Shown in pieces: positions 29,172-37,976 of a stretch of DNA of 43,193 nt. The notes under the pieces are model-generated. The model did no database searches, was not told the DNA's origin, and saw only the letters and a list, made by a program, of their open reading frames with translations. The translations under genes and the position numbers were made by a program. Source of the DNA: an uncultured Geobacter sp. (GTDB lineage: Bacteria > Desulfobacterota > Desulfuromonadia > Geobacterales > Geobacteraceae); NCBI GenBank assembly GCA_903915655.1, contig CAIWTU010000136.1, positions 1-43,193 of the forward strand, written 5' to 3'. Each line of letters opens with the position of its first letter. Position 1 is the first letter of the stretch.

Positions 29172-31502
29172 ATGGAAAGGCGAGATTTTTTGAAACTGTG
29201 CACCATTGCGGCCATAGTCCCGTCCGTAATTAATCTGGAGAAAGCATTGCCACAAGAGCTCCCTGTCGTAGGCGCCCCATCCATTACCGATATAAAACAG
29301 GGTGAGGATCTGTTCGCCTACATCACCCGGGTGAAGGGGAACTTTGATCAAACGCTCTACCGGCAGGTGATCGGCGCAGCGAATGCATTCAAGGAGGGGG
29401 ACCTGACCATCGGCGTTGGGGCCAAGGATGAAACAACGCGGCAGAATGCGCGTATCCTCATCTCAAACACAAGGATCAAGGACCTCTACGAGCATCCCCT
29501 GCTGGTTGACGACCTGCAGAAGCTTATCTGGAAAACCACTGACCATCCACAGTACGAGAAAATCAAAGGGTGGAGCATGGGAGAGTTGAAAAACTTCCTG
29601 CTGACCAGATCAGAGACGGAGATCAAGGGTATCATGGCCGGTCTGACCAGCGATACGATAGGATGTCTCCCCAAGCTGATGAGTAATAAAGAACTGATCA
29701 ACTTCAACCAGAAAATATTCAATGTCATGCCCGGCACCAAAATGGGGGCAAAGGGCTATCTTAGCGCCCGCATCCAGCCCAATTCCCCTACAGACGACCC
29801 TGATGACATCGTCTGGCAGACCTTTGACGCCTTTTCCTATGCAACCGGCGATATCGTCATCGGGACAAATCCGGTAGACAGCCAGGTCGAGAACGTGGCC
29901 AAGGTGGAGAAGGCGCTCATGGACGTAGTCGAAACCTTCAAGCTCCAAGATATCGTCCCCTGGTGCGTCCTTTCCCATATCGATCTACAGGCGGAGGTTG
30001 AGAGGAAGTACCCTGGCACGGTCGAAACCATGTTCCAGAGCTTGGCAGGAACCGATGACTGCAACAAGATCTTTGATGTCACGGTCGATAAGATAGTGAA
30101 TTATGCGAAAGGCAAGAAGGGAAAGCGGTACGGGCTCTACTTCGAGACGGGGCAGGGCTCCGAATTCACCAACGGCGCGGCCAACGGCGTGGACATGATG
30201 GTGCTGGAATCCAGAAAGTACGGCTTTAGCAGGGCGGTGCAGACGGAACTGGCCAAGGTCCAACCGAAGGGTCCGTGGCTCCATATCAACGATGTCGCCG
30301 GTTTCATCGGCCCCGAGGTCTTCAGGACCAAGGAACAGCTGGTGCGGTGCTGTCTGGAAGATATCGCAATGGGCAAGCTGCACGGCCTGACCATCGGTCT
30401 CGATATCTGTTCCACCCTGCACATGACCGTCAGCCTCGAAGACCTTGATTGGTGCCAGGACCAGATCATGCCGGCCGAACCGGCCTATCTTATTGCCCTT
30501 CCGACCAAGAACGACCCGATGCTGAGCTACCTGACAACTTCGTTCCAGGACCATGTCCGCCTGAGAGAAAAGTTCAAACTGAAAGTCAATGATGCCATGT
30601 GGGCTTTCTACAAACGGATCGGGATCGTTGACGAGAACAACAGGTACACAGCACATTACGGCGACCCGCTCTGGGTATACTACCAGTTTCGCCTCGCCAA
30701 GGGCGACAGGCGTTCCGAGGAAATAATCTATGACGAGGGGAGGAAGAAGATCAAGGAAGTTGAAGGGAGAGGCGTTGATCTTGCCATCGGTCATGGAAAG
30801 AATATCTGGGATCTGAACCCGAAACTGGAGAAGAGTGTTCTGGCCCTCTACAATGATGCCAAGGTATCGCTCAAGTCCGAACTAACCCAGGCATTTATCG
30901 CGACCATTCCCAGTGTGGTGCAGGTAAATACCCTCTCCAGGAATCGGGAGGACTATATTCTCCATCCGGCCACTGGTGAGAAGCTGAGCCGGAATTCCAT
31001 CGCCGCGCTGGAAAAGCTTAGAGGGTCATGGTCGGGCAAGGAGACGAATGGCTATATCGTGATCTCCGACGGCCTGAACGCCAGGGCCATCATGGATGAA
31101 GGGCATCTCATCCCCTACGTGGAAGAGATCCGGAGGCTCTTGACCGAAAATGGCGCGGTCATGAGCGACAAGAACATCGTGGTCATCAACGGCAGGGTGC
31201 GGGCCGGGTACGAGATCGGCAACATACTTTTTGAAAAATCCGATAATCCAAACAGGCTATATGGGATTGTTCACATTATCGGGGAACGCCCCGGAACCAT
31301 GCACCATTCATATTCGGCATATATCTCCGTTGCCAAGGCGAGCGTCTGGGCCTCCAGGAAAATGGATCACGACTTGACCAAACTGGTGTGCAACATAGCG
31401 GATACAGCCCTGGCGCCGAAACAAGCGGCCCAAGAAACGCTCGGCATCGTAAGGGAAATCAAGGCAAAGCTGGCTCCCACCAACCGCCCACCATCCCACT
31501 GA
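29172..31502 (+). CDS. eutBC: Fused ethanolamine ammonia-lyase EutB-EutC with Tat-like signal
   Basis: This single 776-residue chain contains both subunits of the adenosylcobalamin-dependent lyase that splits ethanolamine into acetaldehyde and ammonia. The EutB part (about 45-490) keeps residues aligned with the E. coli active site: Arg 200 and Gln 202 in SARIQPNSPTDD, Asn 233 in GTNP, Glu 325 in YFETGQGS and Asp 411 in GLDICST. The EutC part (about 575-770) has ISDGLNARAI, NGRVRAGYEIG and the cobalamin-side GERPG. Normally these are separate proteins of about 450 and 295 residues. The N-terminus, MERRDFLKLCTIAAIVPSV, matches the twin-arginine export motif. The start at 29172 is behind AAAAGGGTG. 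No eutA, eutD, eutE or microcompartment shell gene is near. Substrate and export are inferred. Confidence 0.85.
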   Translation: MERRDFLKLCTIAAIVPSVINLEKALPQELPVVGAPSITDIKQGEDLFAYITRVKGNFDQTLYRQVIGAANAFKEGDLTIGVGAKDETTRQNARILISNTRIKDLYEHPLLVDDLQKLIWKTTDHPQYEKIKGWSMGELKNFLLTRSETEIKGIMAGLTSDTIGCLPKLMSNKELINFNQKIFNVMPGTKMGAKGYLSARIQPNSPTDDPDDIVWQTFDAFSYATGDIVIGTNPVDSQVENVAKVEKALMDVVETFKLQDIVPWCVLSHIDLQAEVERKYPGTVETMFQSLAGTDDCNKIFDVTVDKIVNYAKGKKGKRYGLYFETGQGSEFTNGAANGVDMMVLESRKYGFSRAVQTELAKVQPKGPWLHINDVAGFIGPEVFRTKEQLVRCCLEDIAMGKLHGLTIGLDICSTLHMTVSLEDLDWCQDQIMPAEPAYLIALPTKNDPMLSYLTTSFQDHVRLREKFKLKVNDAMWAFYKRIGIVDENNRYTAHYGDPLWVYYQFRLAKGDRRSEEIIYDEGRKKIKEVEGRGVDLAIGHGKNIWDLNPKLEKSVLALYNDAKVSLKSELTQAFIATIPSVVQVNTLSRNREDYILHPATGEKLSRNSIAALEKLRGSWSGKETNGYIVISDGLNARAIMDEGHLIPYVEEIRRLLTENGAVMSDKNIVVINGRVRAGYEIGNILFEKSDNPNRLYGIVHIIGERPGTMHHSYSAYISVAKASVWASRKMDHDLTKLVCNIADTALAPKQAAQETLGIVREIKAKLAPTNRPPSH

Positions 31503-31564
31503 GGGGGAAGATTTGGCCGGCATGATGACTACAGGGGAGGCTATTGGGGGAGGGGGTTTTTAAG

Positions 31565-32710
31565 TTACCGCTTTTTGATTATATTTTGCAAGGCGCTGAG
31601 CAGGGTTTCGATCTCTTGTTCCGTGTTAAAAAAACCCGGACTTACCCTGATTGTCCCTTCCGGGTAGGTACCGATTGTTTTATGCGCATCGGGCGCGCAG
31701 TGGAGGCCAACCCTCACAAAGATGTCATGTTCCCGGTCCAGGGTAAATCCGACCAGAGCGGGATCAATCCCCTCGACGGTGAAAGAAACCGCTCCACCCT
31801 GCAGAGCCGGCTTCTCCGGTCCGTGGATGGTAATCCCGGGTATAGGCCCGAGCCCCTGAACCAGCATGGAGACGAAATAAGACTCTCTCTTCCGAATATT
31901 TTCCAGACCGGCTGCAAGTATAAAATCGATTCCGGCCTTCAACCCGGCTATTCCGGGGGTATTCAGTGTGCCGCTTTCATATCGTTCGGGCATGGCGTCG
32001 GGCTGGGAGGAACTGCTGGAATAGCCCCCCGTACCTCCGACAAGTAACGGCTCAAGCTCCAGACCCTCCGCGACATAAAGCACCCCCGTCCCCTGAGGCC
32101 CATAGAGCCCTTTGTGCCCCGGAGCGGCAAGCAGATCTATCCTGTATTCATTGACATCTATAGGAATAAGACCGGCGCTCTGCGCCGCATCCAGAAGAAA
32201 AACTATCCCCGCCTCCCTGGCAAGACGACCGATCTCCGCAACAGGCTGAACGGTCCCCGTCACATTCGAGCAGTGTGAAAGGGCGATCAGCCTGGTATTC
32301 CGGCGAATAGAGGCAGCAACCCGGGCAGGATCGACAAAACCGTGCCGGTCGCAACCAACCCAGGTTATCTCTACCCCCTCCCGCGCTGCCCTGTGCAGCG
32401 GACGAACCAGGGAATTGTGTTCCATGGTTGTCGTAATTACATGGTCACCCGGACGCAGCAGTCCTGCAACGGCAAGATTGAGCCCCTCAGTGGTACTGTG
32501 AGTGAAAATAAGGCGGGATGAATCCTTGATGCCAAAAAAGGCCGAGAGCGTTTCCCTCGCCTCGAAAACGAGCCGGGTTGCCTCCAGCCCCCGCCGGTAG
32601 CCCCCTCTCCCCGGTCCGACGCCGACCTCCCTCATGGCATGGTCTACCGCCCGGTAAACCGGTTCAGGCTTCGGATATGATGTGGCCGCGTTGTCAAGAT
32701 AGATGGACAT
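31565..32710 (-). CDS. Class V aminotransferase, cysteine desulfurase-like
   Basis: This PLP enzyme (381 aa) resembles the EF2568 subfamily of cysteine desulfurases. The Schiff-base lysine is Lys 200 in APGHKGLYGPQG, the PLP-binding aspartate lies in LLDAAQSAG, and a catalytic-type Cys 338 sits in VGLHCAPDAHKTIGT. YLDNAATSYPKP at the N-terminus is typical. It would release sulfur from cysteine for thiolation or cluster assembly, but there is no IscU-like scaffold nearby and the physiological role is unknown. It is convergent with eutBC, 62 bp apart. Confidence 0.85.
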   Translation of the reverse strand: MSIYLDNAATSYPKPEPVYRAVDHAMREVGVGPGRGGYRRGLEATRLVFEARETLSAFFGIKDSSRLIFTHSTTEGLNLAVAGLLRPGDHVITTTMEHNSLVRPLHRAAREGVEITWVGCDRHGFVDPARVAASIRRNTRLIALSHCSNVTGTVQPVAEIGRLAREAGIVFLLDAAQSAGLIPIDVNEYRIDLLAAPGHKGLYGPQGTGVLYVAEGLELEPLLVGGTGGYSSSSSQPDAMPERYESGTLNTPGIAGLKAGIDFILAAGLENIRKRESYFVSMLVQGLGPIPGITIHGPEKPALQGGAVSFTVEGIDPALVGFTLDREHDIFVRVGLHCAPDAHKTIGTYPEGTIRVSPGFFNTEQEIETLLSALQNIIKKR

Positions 32711-32751
32711 GGGGAGAAATTAGCATTTAAGTGGTCCGATGGCAACTGCTT

Positions 32752-33987
32752 TCAGGGGGTGACTACAGGTTTGTATTCCAGGATAGGGAGGTAGTGGACC
32801 CTGCCGCCTGAAGAACTGCTCAAACCATATATCCGTCCCGCCAGATTCTGGGGCTTAAGATCACCCCACCAGTTGCCGATAGCGATGAAATTTTCCGATC
32901 CGGCATTATAGAGGTCATACTGTCCATTGGCAGCTATCGCATTACCCCAGGCGATCCCTTTGCCATCGGCGACCCGGATGCCGATTACCCCGTTATCCGT
33001 AATATCGTTGTTGCTGACCTTTATCCTTGAACCTGTCAAAGATATGCCATAATTCATATTTTTATCAAGTTTGTTCCGGGATACCACCCCCTCACTAAAG
33101 GAGAGAGTGATGCCGCTGCCGTTTTGCCTGATCGAGCTCTCACTCACTGTTACCCTGGAATCTACGGCTCTGATCGCTTCCCCGGTGTTTTCCGAAACAA
33201 CGCTTCCCGACAGGGTCAGAGAGGATTTTTGAACCGCTATCCCGATCCGGTTACGGGAGAAGTCCGCACCCGTGACATCGGCCTCGCTGTCGTACAGGTT
33301 CAGCCCCAGATCGCATTTGCCCGCCCCTCCTCCCGAAATGCGGACGGAAGAGTCCTGGAACCTCATGCCGGTTTGACAGGAACTAAAGAGGGAGTTTTTC
33401 AGGACAACAGTCGAATATAGACCGGAGATACCGGTTAGCGCCCCTTCCACCCGGCAGTGCTCCAGGAGGTTTTTCTTTTCGCTTGCAAGAAAAACTATTC
33501 CCTGCCAATCACCAGCTTCAGCCACGCGGAAAGTCGAACGGAATACGACCGGTTTGTCGCTCGTTCCATTTGCTACAAGGCGCCCCTGGACCAACATGAT
33601 TGCGGCGCTTTGCTCATCTGCCGGTGGATAAAATCTGACCAGCGTTCCCGGTGCGATGGTCAGGGTAGCCTGCTGCGCCACGGTTAAAGCCCCCTCAAGA
33701 GTTACATTACCGTACCACTCAGTATCCTCCGTCAAGGTAGCATTTTGATAGGAGAAGCCGGGAAATGCGGCAGGTACCCCCTCGTCATCCCGGGGACGTA
33801 ATCTGGCATCCGCAGGGTTTGGCTCGCGGGGGAGTTTTATTGCCGATGAGGAGAGATCACTGTCAGAGGGTAGAGAGAGTGCCCCCTTGAGATCCTTTCC
33901 GGATAGCCCCGGTGTGCAAGCACCCGACAGTGCCAGTACGGAAAAAAGCGCCAGTAGCGGAAAGAAGCTGAAACCGGTTTTTTCCAT
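32752..33987 (-). CDS. Right-handed parallel beta-helix lipoprotein
   Basis: This probable secreted or membrane-anchored protein (411 aa) starts at MEKTGFSFFPLLALFSVLAL, a signal sequence ending SGAC. The cysteine suggests lipidation, though position -3 is serine rather than leucine. From about residue 90 come beta-helix repeats (GNVTLEGALTVAQQATLTIAPGT, then NxIxxNGxGI-like rungs such as NDITDNGVIGIRV), as in NosD/pectate-lyase-like proteins. It has no recognisable catalytic motif. The start at 33987 has GGAAAG in front; a longer frame begins nine codons upstream. It lies downstream of nrdJ's divergent promoter region. Confidence 0.75.
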   Translation of the reverse strand: MEKTGFSFFPLLALFSVLALSGACTPGLSGKDLKGALSLPSDSDLSSSAIKLPREPNPADARLRPRDDEGVPAAFPGFSYQNATLTEDTEWYGNVTLEGALTVAQQATLTIAPGTLVRFYPPADEQSAAIMLVQGRLVANGTSDKPVVFRSTFRVAEAGDWQGIVFLASEKKNLLEHCRVEGALTGISGLYSTVVLKNSLFSSCQTGMRFQDSSVRISGGGAGKCDLGLNLYDSEADVTGADFSRNRIGIAVQKSSLTLSGSVVSENTGEAIRAVDSRVTVSESSIRQNGSGITLSFSEGVVSRNKLDKNMNYGISLTGSRIKVSNNDITDNGVIGIRVADGKGIAWGNAIAANGQYDLYNAGSENFIAIGNWWGDLKPQNLAGRIYGLSSSSGGRVHYLPILEYKPVVTP

Positions 33988-34130
33988 CTTTCCAATCCCC
34001 TCTGAAAAAGTCATGTCGAACCTTCCTCATGCTCATCCCTGCGGGAAGAGAGCTGTGAAATGATAGTGATGCGGAGAGCTTTCTATCTTATCGGAACCGT
34101 TAATTCTGCACAGGTCGTCATTTCAATACG

Positions 34131-34143
34131 TTAGATATACTAA
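34131..34143. promoter_or_regulatory. Upstream palindrome, possible second NrdR-type site
   Basis: TTAGATATACTAA is a 4-bp-armed palindrome around an AT core. Its centre is about 32 bp (three helical turns) upstream of the centre of the palindrome at 34162-34177, the spacing reported for paired NrdR boxes. Its outer bases fit the NrdR consensus poorly, so the call is tentative. Confidence 0.35.
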
Positions 34144-34154
34144 TTATATATTTC

Positions 34155-34183
34155 TTGACAACCCATACATATTGTGGTTAATT
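34155..34183 (+). promoter_or_regulatory. nrdJ promoter with NrdR-box-like operator
   Basis: TTGACA (34155-34160), a 17-bp spacer, then TTAATT (34178-34183). The spacer contains CCCATACATATTGTGG (34162-34177), which matches 11 of 16 positions of the NrdR box consensus acaCwAtATaTwGtgt as I recall it. A repressor bound there would block RNA polymerase. nrdJ begins 113 bp downstream of the -10. Confidence 0.5.
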
Positions 34184-34296
34184 TTCCCCCAAGCCACTAA
34201 ATGTTGTATCTGTACCCTGTGCGAAGGGGATGATTCGATAGATTCGTTTCCGGACGGAAACTGCTTGAATACTATACTAAAATGAGGAGATAAGCC

Positions 34297-36522
34297 ATGA
34301 AAGAAGCGAAGAGTCAGCAAAATATCCCGAAACTGTCTGGAAATGCCAGGACGGTCCTTGAAAAAAGATACCTTAGAAGGGACAAAGAAGGCAAAATACT
34401 GGAAGCGCCCGAGGATATGTTTCGCCGGGTTGCCAAAGCAATTGCTGCAGCCGACAGGAATTTTGACGCCAGCGCCGACATAGAATCTGATGCAGAGAAA
34501 TTCTACCAAATGATGATAAATTTCGAGTTCCTCCCCAACTCCCCTACCCTTATGAACGCAGGACGAGAATTGGGACAGCTCTCGGCATGCTTTGTTCTCC
34601 CGGTCGGAGACTCCATGGACGAGATCTTCGACGCCGTCAAATATACCGCTCTTATCCACAAATCCGGCGGTGGCACAGGCTTTTCCTTTTCCCGGCTCCG
34701 CCCGGCCAATGACGTTGTCATGTCGACAACCGGCATCTCCAGCGGTCCGATCTCGTTCATGCGTGTCTTCGACATCGCCACTGAAACCATAAAGCAGGGT
34801 GGGACAAGACGCGGGGCAAATATGGGTATCCTCCGCGTAGATCATCCCGACATCATGGACTTTATCATGTGCAAGGCAGACCAGAAACAGCTCAACAACT
34901 TCAATATTTCGGTCGGCCTGACTGAAGCCTTCATGAAGGCGGTTGAAAAGGATGAAGATTACAACATAGTGAACCCGAGAAACGGAGAGGTTGCCGGCAC
35001 GCTGAACGCCAGCAAGGTATTCCACCGTATAGTAAAACAGGCCTGGATTAACGGGGAACCTGGTATAATTTTCCTGGACCGGCTGAACAACGATAACCCG
35101 ACTCCCCATGTAGGCGAGATCGAGTCGACCAACCCCTGCGGCGAGCAACCGCTCCTCCCGTACGAATCGTGCAATCTCGGCTCCATCAACCTCGGAAAGA
35201 TGGTCGAAAAAGGGGAGATCCGCTGGAAACGCCTTAAAGAGGTTGTCAAGTCGGCGGTACTCTTCCTTGACAACGTGATTGAAGTAAACAGTTATCCGCT
35301 ACCCCAGATCGACGAAATAACCAAGACCAACCGAAAGATTGGACTTGGTGTCATGGGGTGGGCCGACATGCTCATTTTCCTCGGCATTCCCTACAACGCT
35401 CCGGAAGCGATCGCCCTCGGCGAAAAGGTCATGTCGTTTATCAACGACGAAGGACATGCCGCCTCGAGAGAACTGGCCGCTAAGAGAGGGGCTTTCCCGA
35501 ACTTCATCGGCTCTGTCTTCGACAAAAAAGGGACCGGCATCATAAGGAATGCCACGGTAACAACGATTGCCCCCACCGGGACCATTTCCATCATCGCCAA
35601 TGCATCCTCAGGCGTTGAGCCGTTGTTTGCCGTCTCCTTTGTGCGCCAGGTGATGGACAATAATATTCTCGTCGATGTAAACCCTCATTTCGAGAGGATC
35701 GCAAAGGAGCAGGGGTTCTATTCCGTGGAGTTGATGCAGCGAATAGCCGAACATGGAACGGTACAGGACATAGCGGAGGTACCGGAGGAAATACGCAAGA
35801 TATTTGTTACCGCTCATGACATAACACCTGAGGTCCATATAGAGATGCAGGCAGCCTTTCAAAAATATACCGACAACGCAGTGAGCAAGACGGTCAATTT
35901 CCCGAATGATGCCAGCATTGAAGACGTGGAGAAGGTCTTCCGCCTGGCCTACAAGATGGACTGTAAAGGTGTAACCATCTACCGGGATGGATCCCGTGAC
36001 ATGCAGGTCCTTTCCACCGGCAAGAAAGAGGAGGTAGCGCCACCCCCGATAGACGAGAAGAAACTGATCAAGCGGGAGAGGCCAAAGGCCTTGAAAGGTT
36101 GGACCTACCAGATGCAGACCGGCTGCGGTCCCCTTTATGTAACAGTAAACGAGGACAAATCCGGGCTTTTCGAGCTTTTCACCACCATGGGCAAGGCTGG
36201 CGGTTGCGCTGCTTCCCAGTGCGAAGCTATCGGCCGCATGGTTTCGCTGGCATGGCGCAGCGGCGTCCAGGCGCGCCAGGTCGTCAAGCAGCTCTTGGGG
36301 ATCTCCTGCCATGCCCAGTCCGGCTTCGGAGACAACAAGGTTCTCTCCTGCGCAGACGCTGTTGCCAAGGCGATACAGACCCATCTTAAACTTTCCGGCG
36401 TCGATGCGGATTTTGATCAGAAATCTTTTGATAGAGGGGCCTGCCCCGAGTGCGGCGGCGTTGTCGAACACGAAGGGGGATGCTCGGTCTGCAGGGTATG
36501 CGGGTACAGTGAGTGTCAGTAG
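34297..36522 (+). CDS. nrdJ: Vitamin B12-dependent ribonucleotide reductase (class II)
   Basis: This enzyme (741 aa) reduces ribonucleotides to deoxyribonucleotides using adenosylcobalamin and works with or without oxygen. The active-site loop NPCGEQ is at about 279-284 (radical Cys 281, Glu 283), and the partner cysteine is Cys 98 in SACFVLPVGDSM. GGGTGFSFSRLRP and APTGTISIIANASSG are typical. A TSCPD domain follows (TGCGPLYVTV to ASQCEAIGRM), then a cysteine-rich tail from residue 716 (CPECGG...CSVCRVCG) that likely forms a zinc ribbon and redox relay. The start has GAGGAG upstream. A strong terminator follows. Confidence 0.96.
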   Translation: MKEAKSQQNIPKLSGNARTVLEKRYLRRDKEGKILEAPEDMFRRVAKAIAAADRNFDASADIESDAEKFYQMMINFEFLPNSPTLMNAGRELGQLSACFVLPVGDSMDEIFDAVKYTALIHKSGGGTGFSFSRLRPANDVVMSTTGISSGPISFMRVFDIATETIKQGGTRRGANMGILRVDHPDIMDFIMCKADQKQLNNFNISVGLTEAFMKAVEKDEDYNIVNPRNGEVAGTLNASKVFHRIVKQAWINGEPGIIFLDRLNNDNPTPHVGEIESTNPCGEQPLLPYESCNLGSINLGKMVEKGEIRWKRLKEVVKSAVLFLDNVIEVNSYPLPQIDEITKTNRKIGLGVMGWADMLIFLGIPYNAPEAIALGEKVMSFINDEGHAASRELAAKRGAFPNFIGSVFDKKGTGIIRNATVTTIAPTGTISIIANASSGVEPLFAVSFVRQVMDNNILVDVNPHFERIAKEQGFYSVELMQRIAEHGTVQDIAEVPEEIRKIFVTAHDITPEVHIEMQAAFQKYTDNAVSKTVNFPNDASIEDVEKVFRLAYKMDCKGVTIYRDGSRDMQVLSTGKKEEVAPPPIDEKKLIKRERPKALKGWTYQMQTGCGPLYVTVNEDKSGLFELFTTMGKAGGCAASQCEAIGRMVSLAWRSGVQARQVVKQLLGISCHAQSGFGDNKVLSCADAVAKAIQTHLKLSGVDADFDQKSFDRGACPECGGVVEHEGGCSVCRVCGYSECQ

Positions 36523-36577
36523 TACATCTATAGTGTAAAGATAACTAGTCTTATTTAGCTTTACCAAAAGCTATAAT

Positions 36578-36613
36578 AAAAGCCCTACAGAGTTGATTCT
36601 GTGGGGCTTTTTT
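36578..36613 (+). terminator. nrdJ terminator
   Basis: AAAAGCCCTACAGA pairs with TCTGTGGGGCTTTT around a short loop, followed by a T run. It closes nrdJ and marks the last core-like sequence before the recombinase module. Confidence 0.85.
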
Positions 36614-36752
36614 AGTTTTTGAAGTATTTTTGTTCTAAGCCCAAATCTTTATTTTCCAATTGACTTTGCACACTTTTTGGTATTATTATAATGTTAAGTT
36701 ATAGTCAGCTGTTTTTGATAGGTTTTCCACTAAATAACTTTACAGGTTGATT
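36614..36752. other. AT-rich junction before the recombinase module
   Basis: This 139-bp AT-rich stretch contains no gene. It should include the left boundary of the recombinase-bearing element and its promoter (for example TTGACT at about 36660 and TATAAT at about 36687). I could not find terminal repeats shared with the right side of the window. Confidence 0.4.
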
Positions 36753-37976
36753 ATGGATTCTAGCCTTTACGACATACGCAGGGATTACAGAATACCCTCT
36801 TTCATGGTAGGAGAGCGACCGCGCTTTATCTTTGAAAATACCATGACGCTGGTACCGTCCGTTGCGGTTTCGTTGTACGAACAATACCTGAGCTATAAGA
36901 AAGGTTCGTACAATAGCGTTAATGACGATTTGGATAAAATAGCATATCTCTACACCTGGGCCAATCGCGAGAATATTGATATCGAAGAATTACTTCTCAA
37001 TGGATATGCACCACAACCGATACAGGTTCGGGCATTTGCGTATTGGTTATCTCAAATCGACAACATTTCACTTTCCACATACAATCGTGTTCTTGACGTA
37101 AGTGCGGCAATATTTGTCTGGTTCATAATGCATTACGGAGAATTCGAGGGCCGCGGAAATAAGCATCAATTAGACCGGGAAAAAGTGGCTTCATCTACGC
37201 AAGCCCTTTTCCGCAATCATAAAAAACCAGACCGCAAGAAACGTATTGCCGAGGACATGTCGGAAGAAGATATTGCAACTATTGAAAACTATCTTAAACC
37301 AGAAAACAGAGCTGCCGGCGTAGATGAAGCAACCGCTAAGAGAGACTATTTAATGTGGCGGCTGGCAATCGAATTTGGATTCCGAGCTTCGGAAATCTTG
37401 GCACTCCGGCTCTGCGATTGTCCACACGGGAAGCAACAGTTCATAAAAATAGTTCGGATTGAAGAACGCGGGAAGGACTACCATGACCCTCGCGGGCCGA
37501 GAATGCCACGACCAAAGACGTTAAGCAGGGATTTGGGGTTTCTTATTGAAAACTCACCTATTCCCGAATTGATAAGTGATTATGTTAGTGAGTATCGTAG
37601 TATAGTTGTTCTTCGTAATGGCAAAATCACGAAGCAACCGGTACTCAAACACGAATTCCTCGCTATTTCTCATATGCGGAAATCGGGGGCTCCATTATCT
37701 GAATCCGGAATGCAACGGGTAGCACAGCGGATTTCCGAAAAGACCGGGGTTACTTTTCATTGGCACTTGGCGAGACACGCTTTTTTTAACCGGGCCTACT
37801 TGTCCATCGTGAACCACCCTGAGTTAAAAGACAAACTCCTCGACCTCGTGTACTGGGGCGGATGGTCTGATGAGAAAAGTCTGCAACTGTATGTAAACCG
37901 GGCGCGAAGGCATAGAGCAACAACAGCACTGGTTTTCTGGCAAACTGGAACTAACACATGGGACGCACTGAAATGA
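36753..37976 (+). CDS. Tyrosine recombinase 1 of a tandem trio (TnpA-like)
   Basis: This site-specific recombinase (407 aa) has a SAM-like N-terminal core-binding domain (about 30-140) and a C-terminal catalytic domain. The catalytic set is complete: Arg 211 (GFRASEILAL), Lys 255 (RPKTLS), His 338 and Arg 341 (HWHLARH), Trp 371 (GGWSDEKS) and the nucleophile Tyr 380 (LQLYVNR). The start is the ATG at 36753; a TTG two codons earlier is less likely. It overlaps the next recombinase gene, as in Tn554-type operons. Codons are AT-richer than in nrdJ next door, consistent with transfer. Confidence 0.85.
   Translation: MDSSLYDIRRDYRIPSFMVGERPRFIFENTMTLVPSVAVSLYEQYLSYKKGSYNSVNDDLDKIAYLYTWANRENIDIEELLLNGYAPQPIQVRAFAYWLSQIDNISLSTYNRVLDVSAAIFVWFIMHYGEFEGRGNKHQLDREKVASSTQALFRNHKKPDRKKRIAEDMSEEDIATIENYLKPENRAAGVDEATAKRDYLMWRLAIEFGFRASEILALRLCDCPHGKQQFIKIVRIEERGKDYHDPRGPRMPRPKTLSRDLGFLIENSPIPELISDYVSEYRSIVVLRNGKITKQPVLKHEFLAISHMRKSGAPLSESGMQRVAQRISEKTGVTFHWHLARHAFFNRAYLSIVNHPELKDKLLDLVYWGGWSDEKSLQLYVNRARRHRATTALVFWQTGTNTWDALK

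Noticed and set aside
34144-35148. 334-residue minus-strand frame over the start of nrdJ
   Set aside because: It is antisense to conserved nrdJ codons and shows no recognisable family features.
36523-36528. TACATC just after the nrdJ stop, the complement of the Tn554 core GATGTA
   Set aside because: Six bases are expected by chance over this length, and no matching core in consistent orientation was found at the right side.
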